DNA of 64,000 bases. Origin: Aliiglaciecola lipolytica. GTDB lineage: Bacteria; Pseudomonadota; Gammaproteobacteria; Enterobacterales; Alteromonadaceae. Below the pieces are notes generated by a model. That model saw only the letters and a list, made by a program, of their open reading frames with translations, did no database searches and was not told the DNA's origin. The translations under genes were made by a program, and so were the position numbers. The stretch lies in the NCBI RefSeq assembly GCF_018860635.1, contig NZ_JAHKPT010000004.1, positions 310,001 through 374,000 of the forward strand, in the 5' to 3' direction. Positions 18,267 through 25,707 of this stretch are shown in pieces (the stretch's first letter is position 1; the number at the start of each line of letters is the position of its first letter).

Positions 18267-19520
18267 ATGTTTACTTCCTATGTTCAAACTGTCCTCAAAC
18301 GATGTGACGAATTGGCTTTGATTAGTCAAAGTCCTGAATACATAGATCGTCGCTATTTGACGAATGAACATAAACTCGCAAATCAATTAGTAGCAAGTTG
18401 GATGGAACAGGCCAACATGCAAACATGGCAAGATGAGGCCGGCAATCAATGGGGATGCTATAAAAGCCCTTACCCTGATGCCGAAACGTTAATAATAGGT
18501 AGTCATTTAGACACTGTACCTAACAGTGGTAAATACGATGGCATCCTTGGTGTACTTTTACCATTAGGATTGGTGCAATGGTTTGCTGATAATTCCATTA
18601 CGTTACCCTTTAACTTAGAAATTGTTGGCTTTGCCGATGAAGAAGGCACCCGTTTCGGTACGACTTTATTAGGCAGCAGAGCTGTGGCTGGTACTTGGCA
18701 AGATAGATGGGCCAGTTTACTGGACAAAGACGGATTAACCGTAGCCACCGCACTGAGAGATTTTGGGCTGAATATTAACAATATTCACAATGCGAGCAGA
18801 GCGCAAAGTAATTTGTTGGGTTTTGTTGAAGTGCATATTGAGCAAGGCCCTGTACTTGAAAGTCAAAATCTACCGGTGGGAATTGTCAGCGGAATTGCTG
18901 GCGCAAAACGTTACAAAATAGAGATAGAGGGGCACGCAGGTCATGCGGGAACCGTGCCTATGGCCTTACGTCAAGACGCGATTGCAGGTGCTGCTGAAAT
19001 GATTTTGGCAATAGAACAAGCCGCAATTGAGCATGAAGTTGTTGCCACTGTAGGACAGATTCAATCGCTAACAAATGCCGTTAACGTAATTAGTGGTAAA
19101 GTGGATATTAGCTTAGATGTACGAAGTTTAGATAATAGCAAACGTGACCTATGCATCGAACAGATCAAACAAAAAGTTGAGTATATAGCGCAAATAAGGG
19201 GCCTTACTGTAACCGAACATCTGACCCATGAAGCCGATGCGACACTCTGCCACCCAGACATCATGTCGCAGCTTGAATCAGCCTGCGCAATGAACAGAAT
19301 AAAACCCTTTGTGTTGAGTTCGGGAGCTGGTCACGATGCCATGGCAATGGCCGAACTGTGTCCTACTGGTATGTTATTTGTGAGATGCGCGAAAGGGATT
19401 AGCCATAACCCTGCAGAATCAGTTAACTTCGAAGACGTTAATGATACTTTATTAGTGCTAAAGTCATATGTTGACCAATTAGCAAAGCAATATGGTGAAA
19501 GTAGCGAGCTTGTAGCCTAG
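18267..19520 (+). CDS. allC: Allantoate amidohydrolase (M20 family)
   Basis: Metal-dependent amidohydrolase, 417 residues, converting allantoate to ureidoglycine with release of ammonia and CO2. Metal-binding motifs are SHLDTVPNSGKYDGILG (about 75-91), DEEGTRFG and EVHIEQGPVLE. The dimerisation domain lies between, and a C-terminal SGAGHDAMAM completes the active site. The family also contains N-carbamoyl-amino-acid and ureidoglycolate hydrolases, but adjacency to pucG and puuE fits allantoate. It is the last gene of the operon and starts two bases after pucG. Confidence 0.88.
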   Translation: MFTSYVQTVLKRCDELALISQSPEYIDRRYLTNEHKLANQLVASWMEQANMQTWQDEAGNQWGCYKSPYPDAETLIIGSHLDTVPNSGKYDGILGVLLPLGLVQWFADNSITLPFNLEIVGFADEEGTRFGTTLLGSRAVAGTWQDRWASLLDKDGLTVATALRDFGLNINNIHNASRAQSNLLGFVEVHIEQGPVLESQNLPVGIVSGIAGAKRYKIEIEGHAGHAGTVPMALRQDAIAGAAEMILAIEQAAIEHEVVATVGQIQSLTNAVNVISGKVDISLDVRSLDNSKRDLCIEQIKQKVEYIAQIRGLTVTEHLTHEADATLCHPDIMSQLESACAMNRIKPFVLSSGAGHDAMAMAELCPTGMLFVRCAKGISHNPAESVNFEDVNDTLLVLKSYVDQLAKQYGESSELVA

Positions 19521-19551
19521 AGCAAACTAATTTCACCATTAATTTCGATAT

Positions 19552-20403
19552 TTATTCGATGGGACAAAGTGGATCAGCCCCCCACTCGCTCCAAGACCCA
19601 TCATAGACACTCCAGTTTTCTATGCCTATTTGGTAAGCCGCTAGGGCGAGTATACAAGCGGTGACACCTGAACCACAGGAAAAGTGAAGCTGGACATTTG
19701 CAGCATTAGTAAAAGGTTTAAAAAGTCGCCTAATACTCGCTGTGTCAATGAACTTACCGTCATTAAGTAGTTGGGCATAATGCAAATTATGTGAATGTGG
19801 TATATGCCCACTTCTTACTCCTTTCCTAGGTTCAGCCTCTGTACCATTGAATCTAGCAGGACTTCGAGCATCAACAACCGTGAAATCAGGGTTATTCAAG
19901 TTGTCCATAATGTGTTGTTTATTCACCAACAAATCAGAGTTGAATTTTACTTGGTAATTGGTTTTTTGCGGATTTTGAAGGAGTGTTGGTTGCACTTTGA
20001 AACCGGCATCAATCCAAGCTTGAAGTCCTCCATCCAAAACAAATACTCGTTTATGCCCCATAATTTTTAACATCCACCATGCCCTTGGTGCACTAAAGCT
20101 GCCTTGGTCATCATAAATAACCAAAGTAGCATTATTACTAATACCAAGTTTAGACATCTGCTGTGCAAAGTATGTCGGCGGGGGTAGTGAATGAGGTAAA
20201 CCACTGTCTTTATCTACAAAAACGGAATCAAAATCGAATAGTTTGGAGTCAGGTATATAACACTTTTCACTTTGTTTACTAACGTAATTCACCGGAAAGG
20301 CAACATCAGTAAACAGCATTTGTACCGTTTCAGTGTTTAATAACAACTGCAATTGTTCTGGGTTAATAAGCGCCCTATTTGTTTGACTCTGCTCAGAATT
20401 CAT
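19552..20403 (-). CDS. sseA: Sulfurtransferase, SseA/3-mercaptopyruvate type
   Basis: A 283-residue tandem rhodanese protein: a non-catalytic N-terminal domain (about 10-145) and a catalytic C-terminal domain with loop C-G-S-G-V-T-A, the sequence typical of 3-mercaptopyruvate sulfurtransferases rather than thiosulfate-specific rhodaneses. It transfers sulfur from mercaptopyruvate to thiols or cyanide. It overlaps the ABM-fold gene upstream by 11 bases, so the pair is cotranscribed. Its location inside the purine region may be chance, or it may supply sulfur for the molybdenum cofactor of xanthine dehydrogenase, which is only a suggestion. Confidence 0.9.
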   Translation of the reverse strand: MNSEQSQTNRALINPEQLQLLLNTETVQMLFTDVAFPVNYVSKQSEKCYIPDSKLFDFDSVFVDKDSGLPHSLPPPTYFAQQMSKLGISNNATLVIYDDQGSFSAPRAWWMLKIMGHKRVFVLDGGLQAWIDAGFKVQPTLLQNPQKTNYQVKFNSDLLVNKQHIMDNLNNPDFTVVDARSPARFNGTEAEPRKGVRSGHIPHSHNLHYAQLLNDGKFIDTASIRRLFKPFTNAANVQLHFSCGSGVTACILALAAYQIGIENWSVYDGSWSEWGADPLCPIE

Positions 20404-20710
20404 AATCTCTCTCTACTTTAGCTATTCTTACTGAATACGATCGGTACCATTTTTGTTTTCCCAATGCCTGGGCTGCCAGATGGTCTTGTTGCTTCTTCCA
20501 ATTTTGAATAGATTTTAGATCACGCCAATAGGATACCGTAATGCCTAATTCTTCCCTCGCTGATTCCACCCCTAAATAACCATCAATTTGCTGCGCTAAC
20601 CCAAGCATTTTGATTGACGTGGCAGCATAATCCTCGTCAACCTCAGTGCGCAACGACGTAAAAATAACCGCATAATATGGCGGTGAAGGTGTTTTAGCCA
20701 ATTGCGTCAT
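20393..20710 (-). CDS. Antibiotic-biosynthesis-monooxygenase-fold protein
   Basis: A 105-residue single-domain protein of the ABM dimeric alpha-beta barrel fold. Features are YYAVIFTSLRTE at the first strand, a central GYLGVESAREELGITVSYWRD and a closing HLAAQALGKQKWYRSYSVRIAKV. Such small proteins act as oxygenases, isomerases or stress proteins, and the substrate cannot be inferred. It is translationally coupled to the sulfurtransferase. The DUF985 cupin gene is divergent, with a 55-base shared promoter region. Confidence 0.78.
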   Translation of the reverse strand: MTQLAKTPSPPYYAVIFTSLRTEVDEDYAATSIKMLGLAQQIDGYLGVESAREELGITVSYWRDLKSIQNWKKQQDHLAAQALGKQKWYRSYSVRIAKVERDYEF

Positions 20711-20765
20711 TCTTAAACTCCTTGATATAGTAAGTAACCTAATTAAACCGACTCAAAGCATATTA

Positions 20766-21374
20766 ATGAAGTTACCCATATATTATCTCACTGCAAGTTT
20801 TTTAGCGTTATCCTTAGGTGCTTATGCACAACAAAGTCATCAGCAAGTCAATATGGCAGAACATAAGCAAAATCCAACAATTAAACAATTAGTCGAAAAA
20901 TTAGCTCTGGAACCACATGTCGAAGGTGGCTACTTCAAACAAACATTTAAAGCAGACAGTCAACCTCTAGTCAACACGCCAAAGGGCTCTAGGGTGACGA
21001 TGACGTCAATATATTACCTACTCACTGCGGATAGTCCCATAGGGCACTTTCATCGCAATACGTCAGACATCATGCATTATTTTCATGCCGGTGATCCAAT
21101 CACTTATTATCTTATACACCCTGATGGGAGTTTAGAAACGAAAGTGTTGGGTCCTGACGTACTTGCCGGACATGAGTACCAGTTTGTTGTAAAAGGCGGT
21201 GTGTGGAAAGCCTCAACCATTTCGGTAACAGGTGAAAACGGATATGGATTGATTGGTGAGGCCGTAGCTCCTGGATTTGAGTATGAAGATATGCAATTAG
21301 CCGAAAGACAAACATTGATAAAAGATTTTCCACAGCATAAAACACTGATTAAACGCTTAACTCGCCAACACTAG
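20766..21374 (+). CDS. DUF985 cupin protein with signal peptide
   Basis: A 202-residue protein with an N-terminal signal sequence (MKLPIYYLTASFLALSLGAYA) and a cupin domain of the DUF985 family. Hallmarks are EPHVEGGYFKQTFKA, TSIYYLLTADSPIGHFHRNTSDIMHYF, GDPITYYLIHPDGS and VAPGFEYEDMQLA. Conserved His residues could bind a metal. Most DUF985 proteins are cytoplasmic, so predicted export is unusual. Function is unknown. It stands alone between the divergent ABM gene and the convergent adenine deaminase. Confidence 0.82.
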   Translation: MKLPIYYLTASFLALSLGAYAQQSHQQVNMAEHKQNPTIKQLVEKLALEPHVEGGYFKQTFKADSQPLVNTPKGSRVTMTSIYYLLTADSPIGHFHRNTSDIMHYFHAGDPITYYLIHPDGSLETKVLGPDVLAGHEYQFVVKGGVWKASTISVTGENGYGLIGEAVAPGFEYEDMQLAERQTLIKDFPQHKTLIKRLTRQH

Positions 21375-21390
21375 TTTAGCGGTAGTGATG

Positions 21391-22398
21391 TTAAATTCGG
21401 GTTTGGATTAGTTTGTCTATTTCCTGCACCCATTGCTGTTTTTCTTGCGCTGAAAGGAAACTTCCTGTGAAGCCGTTTTTAACTAAGGTTATAAGTTGTT
21501 CTTGGTTTAAATTGAGCGCCTGGTGTAACGCTAGGTAGTTCTCATTTAAGTAGCCACCAAAATAACTAGGATCATCTGAATTCACAGTGACTAGAATATC
21601 TTTTTCTAATAGCTCGAGAATATTGTGCTCTGACATATCATCGAACACGCAAAGTTTAGTGTTTGATAAAGGACACACAGTTAACGGCATTTGCAACTCT
21701 GCCAGTGTTTGTATCAATTTAGGATCATCACTGCTTCTAACGCCGTGATCGATTCTATCTACTTTCAGTAAATTGAGGGCTTGCCAAATATAATCCGCCG
21801 GTCCTTCTTCTCCGGCATGGGCGACACACGGCAAACCAAGGGTTCTGGCTTGTTCGAATACCTGCGCAAATTTTTCAGGTGGATTACCTAATTCTGAACT
21901 ATCCAATCCTACTGCATCGATATGTTCAAAATAAGGAATAGCGGATTGTAAAGTATCGATGGCTTCTTGCTCACTTAAATGCCGTAAAAATGACATTATC
22001 AACAAACTAGATTGACCCCATTGTTGCTTCGCATCCTCAATGGCGCGAATAAACCCAGACATAAACGTTTCGAAAGCAATCCCTCTTTGCGTATGGGTTT
22101 GAGGATCGAACATCATTTCAGTGTGAACAATATTTTGTTCTTTGCACTTCAGCAAATAACGCCACATCAACTGATAAAAATCATCTTCGTCAACCAACAC
22201 AGATGCGCCTAAATAATACAGATCTAAAAAGCTTTGTAGATCTTCAAAATTGTACGCCTTATGAATTTCGTCGATGCTTTGATAAGGTAATTTAAGCTTG
22301 TGTTTTTTACTCAGCTCAAGTAATAAATCAGGCTCTAAAGTACCTTCGATATGAAGATGCAATTCCGTTTTTGGTAATAGTTGAATTAAGTTGTTCAT
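21391..22398 (-). CDS. Adenine deaminase (adenosine deaminase superfamily)
   Basis: A 335-residue zinc hydrolase of the adenosine/adenine deaminase family. Metal and catalytic motifs are [10 protein letters not shown] (11-20), [12 protein letters not shown], the DHGVRSSDD segment and [12 protein letters not shown]. The [11 protein letters not shown] segment and the Gly-Pro after HAGEE are typical of bacterial and fungal adenine deaminases of this superfamily rather than true adenosine deaminases. It would convert adenine to hypoxanthine, feeding the divergent xanthine dehydrogenase. It lies 12 bases after puuE in the regulator operon. Confidence 0.88.
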   Translation of the reverse strand: MNNLIQLLPKTELHLHIEGTLEPDLLLELSKKHKLKLPYQSIDEIHKAYNFEDLQSFLDLYYLGASVLVDEDDFYQLMWRYLLKCKEQNIVHTEMMFDPQTHTQRGIAFETFMSGFIRAIEDAKQQWGQSSLLIMSFLRHLSEQEAIDTLQSAIPYFEHIDAVGLDSSELGNPPEKFAQVFEQARTLGLPCVAHAGEEGPADYIWQALNLLKVDRIDHGVRSSDDPKLIQTLAELQMPLTVCPLSNTKLCVFDDMSEHNILELLEKDILVTVNSDDPSYFGGYLNENYLALHQALNLNQEQLITLVKNGFTGSFLSAQEKQQWVQEIDKLIQTRI

Positions 22399-22410
22399 AT
22401 CTGCTCTTTA

Positions 22411-23325
22411 TTATCGCTTTGATTGTTCCACGGGAAAGTGAGTTAGCCAATGCTGGGCTATTTGCTCTCTGGTACACATCCACACATCTTCAAAGCTCTG
22501 CACATATTCAATAAAACGACGCAGCGCTGCTATTCTTGCAGGACGACCTATAATTCGACAATGCAAACCAATCGACAACATTTTAGGGCTATGCTCCCCT
22601 TCCAAATATAAAGTATCAAATGCGTCTTTTAAATATTGATAGAACATCTCGCCATTATTAAACCCTTGGGGTGTAGCAAAACGCATGTCATTGGTATCAA
22701 GGGTATAAGGAACAATCAAAAGCGGTTTACTATAGTGATGGTCGTAATAAGGCAAATCATCGGCGTAGCTGTCTGCACAGTAAACAATATCATCTCGTTC
22801 TGCGATTAACTTAAGGGTGTTCGGACTGGTTCTGCCGGTATACCAGCCGCTAGGGTTAGTGCCGGTTATTTTCTCGTGTAAATGGATTGACGCATCAATC
22901 AACTTACGCTCCTTTTCAATTGGCATATTTTGATAGTCAATCCAACGCATGGCATGACTAGCAATTTCCCAATTCGACGCTAACATCGCCTCTACAGCTT
23001 CTGGATTTCGCTGCAACGCCATGGTGACACCAAAAACGGTTACCGGGACATTCAACTCGTTGAGTAAACGATAAATCCGCCAAAAACCGGCTCGACTACC
23101 ATATTCATATAAGGTTTCCATGCTTTGGTGTCTATCTGCATAGGCTTTGGCACCTATGATTTCAGACAGGAATATTTCTGAGAATTCATCTCCATGTAAT
23201 ACGCAGTTTTCACCACCTTCTTCGTAATTCAACACAAACTGAATGGCAATTTTAGCTTTATTAGGCCATTTAGGCTTTGGTGGGAATTGCCCGTACCCTT
23301 TGAGATCACGAGGATAGGATTGCAT
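22411..23325 (-). CDS. puuE: Allantoinase PuuE (polysaccharide-deacetylase fold)
   Basis: A 304-residue cofactor-independent allantoinase that opens the hydantoin ring of (S)-allantoin to allantoate. It shows the PuuE hallmarks YPRDLKGYG at the N-terminus, VLNYEEGGE, YEYGSRAGFWR, EIASHAMRWIDY and TPQGFNNGEMFYQYLKD. It supplies substrate to the allantoate amidohydrolase encoded at 18.3 kb. The gene is 14 bases after the RutR-like regulator and 12 bases before adenine deaminase. Confidence 0.94.
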   Translation of the reverse strand: MQSYPRDLKGYGQFPPKPKWPNKAKIAIQFVLNYEEGGENCVLHGDEFSEIFLSEIIGAKAYADRHQSMETLYEYGSRAGFWRIYRLLNELNVPVTVFGVTMALQRNPEAVEAMLASNWEIASHAMRWIDYQNMPIEKERKLIDASIHLHEKITGTNPSGWYTGRTSPNTLKLIAERDDIVYCADSYADDLPYYDHHYSKPLLIVPYTLDTNDMRFATPQGFNNGEMFYQYLKDAFDTLYLEGEHSPKMLSIGLHCRIIGRPARIAALRRFIEYVQSFEDVWMCTREQIAQHWLTHFPVEQSKR

Positions 23326-23339
23326 ATTTCTATTCCTTC

Positions 23340-23984
23340 TTATCGATATTGCTCAGGTATGTCTAAACTACAACCCTTCAAAATTAAACTTATAATCGAC
23401 TTAGTCGCATTTTCAAATTCCGCTCTATCCATTTCTTTACCCTCAAGGTGAGTAATTTGTACTGCAAAATCTGCATAGTGCTGACAACACGCCCAGATGT
23501 GGTAAAGCAAATAATGGGCATTGGAAACTTGAATTTTACCTTCATCCATCCAATGCTTAATAACTTCAACTCTCCCCTTCATCCAAGCTGCATGTTGGTC
23601 TTTGTAAAAACCGTAAAGATTTGGAGCACCGTTGATGATCTCTAATGCGAATATCCGAGAAGCTTCTGGTCTAACTAATGAAAATTCCATTTTATCTTTT
23701 ATGTATCTGGCTAACACTTCCGCTGGATCATCATCTTTAGTAGCTTCATCAAAAACCGAGTTCCATAATTCTAAGATTTGCTGTAAAACTGCAAGATATA
23801 GGTTTTCTTTACTCTTAAAATAATAAAGAACATTGGTTTTAGGTAATTGCGCTCTATCAGCAACTTGCTGAATGCGAGTGCCTTTAAATCCATGTTTTGC
23901 GAACTCATGTTCTGCTGCATTTAATATTAATTGTTTGTTTGCTGCGCCTATTCGGCCTTCTTTATTGATTTTATTATCAGTCAT
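23340..23984 (-). CDS. RutR-like TetR family regulator of purine catabolism
   Basis: A 214-residue TetR-type repressor. The N-terminal HTH (about 20-60, GTRIQQVADRAQLPKTNVLYYFKSKENLY) and C-terminal WACCQHYADF closely follow E. coli RutR (KTNLLYYFPSKE, WASTQHYADF). RutR binds TTGACCA-N2-TGGTCAA and responds to uracil or thymine. A nearly perfect copy of that site lies at 24129-24144, between this gene and xdhA. It therefore probably represses both its own operon (regulator-puuE-adenine deaminase) and the divergent xdh operon. The inducer here may be a purine breakdown product rather than a pyrimidine. Confidence 0.9.
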   Translation of the reverse strand: MTDNKINKEGRIGAANKQLILNAAEHEFAKHGFKGTRIQQVADRAQLPKTNVLYYFKSKENLYLAVLQQILELWNSVFDEATKDDDPAEVLARYIKDKMEFSLVRPEASRIFALEIINGAPNLYGFYKDQHAAWMKGRVEVIKHWMDEGKIQVSNAHYLLYHIWACCQHYADFAVQITHLEGKEMDRAEFENATKSIISLILKGCSLDIPEQYR

Positions 23985-24128
23985 GGTCCATTATTTCTGT
24001 TATTGAAGGTTGAAGCCTTTTAAGGCATGCATCTATCTTCCTTTTGACAATGTATCATTAGTTCTTGGCATTTCTAAGTCGCCATGCAAACTATTTTAAA
24101 TAAAATCATCAATTACATTCAATATAAG

Positions 24129-24144
24129 TTGACCAGCTGGTCAG
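24129..24144. promoter_or_regulatory. RutR-type operator between regulator and xdhA
   Basis: TTGACCA-GC-TGGTCAG matches the RutR box TTGACCA-N2-TGGTCAA in 13 of 14 fixed positions and is palindromic apart from the ends. It lies 145 bases upstream of the divergent regulator ATG and 124 bases upstream of the xdhA ATG, so it could control both operons. Confidence 0.8.
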
Positions 24145-24267
24145 GTTTTATATTATATGTATAAAGGTAATCAAGCAAAACAAAAATTCGCAATATTAGT
24201 TTGTTCAAATAATCTAGAACATTGATATATAAGATAATGGATAACCAATCGGTAGTCGGGAAAAACT

Positions 24268-25707
24268 ATGGTTCAATTTTTACTTAACAATGTGAAGACT
24301 GATATTGACTCAGTGGAAACAGATTTAACGGTTTTAGACTACCTTCGTGAACATCAAGGGTTGTGTGGTACTAAAGAAGGATGTGCTTCAGGTGATTGCG
24401 GTGCTTGTACTGTAGTATTAGCGCAATTGAATGAGCAACAAGATGGTATTGAATACAAGTCAATCAATAGCTGCGTTACTTTTACCAGTGCTTTGCAGGG
24501 TAAACAACTTATCACTGTAGAACATTTGTCTGATGGCAAGCAATTGCACCCGGTGCAATCGGCAATGGTAGAACAGCATGGCTCTCAATGTGGTTTTTGC
24601 ACACCTGGTTTTGTGATGTCGCTTTTTGCTTTATATCATCAAGACAAGCCAAACAGCCGACACAATGTGGAGTTGGCATTATCGGGCAACCTATGCCGTT
24701 GCACAGGATACCGCCCTATTATCGATGCAGCGCTAAATAGTTGCCAATCTAAAACCGCCGACAAATTTGATCAGGTTGAACAGCAAACAATAGAAAGTTT
24801 AAAGGCCATCAAAAATCAGAATGCGGGATTAGATGGGCTATATGTACCGACTACACGACAAGCATTAGCGGAGCTGGTCAAAACCTACCCTGAAGCTCGT
24901 TATGTTGCAGGCAGCACTGATCTGGCATTAGAGGTGACCCAACAATTAAACAATTTGGACTGTTTGATTGACCTTAAATCTGTTCCAGAACTAAACAAAT
25001 TAACAGTCACAGACACCCATTTACAGATTGGGGCAGCACTACCATTTAACCAAATCGAACCCACACTACTGAGTCACTTCCCAAGCTTAGATGAATTATT
25101 GTGGCGATTTGCTTCTGTGCCTATTCGTAATCAAGCAACCCTTGGTGGAAATGTAGCTAACGCCTCTCCCATTGGTGATATGCCGCCGGTTCTGTTGGCA
25201 TTAAATGCGCAAATATTGTTAGACAATGGCAATGCCACCAGACAAGTGCCCGCCAGATCGTTTTTTCTAGATTATCGTAAAACAGCGATGCAAAACGGGG
25301 AATGGATTGATTCTGTTCACCTTCCCCTGTTGCAAACAAACGCAGTTTTAAAAGCCTACAAGGTTTCAAAACGCATAGAGGATGACATTTCCGCTGTTTG
25401 CGCCGTTTTTCATGTTGTTATAAAAGACAATAAAATTGAAAATATAAGTACCGGATTTGGAGGTGTTGCTGCGACTCCTGTAACTGCGAACGAATTTGAA
25501 CAAGCAATGCAAGGCGCAACATGGAACGCCTCTGAAACCCTAGAATTGGGTAAGCAGCTTTTGCAAAATGCATTTAAACCAATGGACGATGTGCGCGCTT
25601 CGGCCCAATATCGCACTGATTTAGTGGTGAATTTATGGCATCGATTCTGGTTAGAGAACACCCAACAAAATAATATAATTGAAACACGGGTGGTAAATCA
25701 TGCGTAA
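24268..25707 (+). CDS. xdhA: Xanthine dehydrogenase small subunit (FeS/FAD)
   Basis: A 479-residue electron-transfer subunit that moves electrons from the molybdenum centre to NAD. The first 160 residues carry two [2Fe-2S] clusters: CGTKEGCASGDCGAC near residue 33, CGFC near 112 and CRCTGYRP near 148. A CO-dehydrogenase-type FAD domain follows, with AGSTDLALEV near residue 215 and ATLGGNVANASPIGDMPPVL near residue 292. It overlaps the xdhB start by eight bases. It is first gene of the xdhABC-uraD-uraH-guaD-puuD operon and lies behind a RutR-type operator. Confidence 0.96.
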   Translation: MVQFLLNNVKTDIDSVETDLTVLDYLREHQGLCGTKEGCASGDCGACTVVLAQLNEQQDGIEYKSINSCVTFTSALQGKQLITVEHLSDGKQLHPVQSAMVEQHGSQCGFCTPGFVMSLFALYHQDKPNSRHNVELALSGNLCRCTGYRPIIDAALNSCQSKTADKFDQVEQQTIESLKAIKNQNAGLDGLYVPTTRQALAELVKTYPEARYVAGSTDLALEVTQQLNNLDCLIDLKSVPELNKLTVTDTHLQIGAALPFNQIEPTLLSHFPSLDELLWRFASVPIRNQATLGGNVANASPIGDMPPVLLALNAQILLDNGNATRQVPARSFFLDYRKTAMQNGEWIDSVHLPLLQTNAVLKAYKVSKRIEDDISAVCAVFHVVIKDNKIENISTGFGGVAATPVTANEFEQAMQGATWNASETLELGKQLLQNAFKPMDDVRASAQYRTDLVVNLWHRFWLENTQQNNIIETRVVNHA

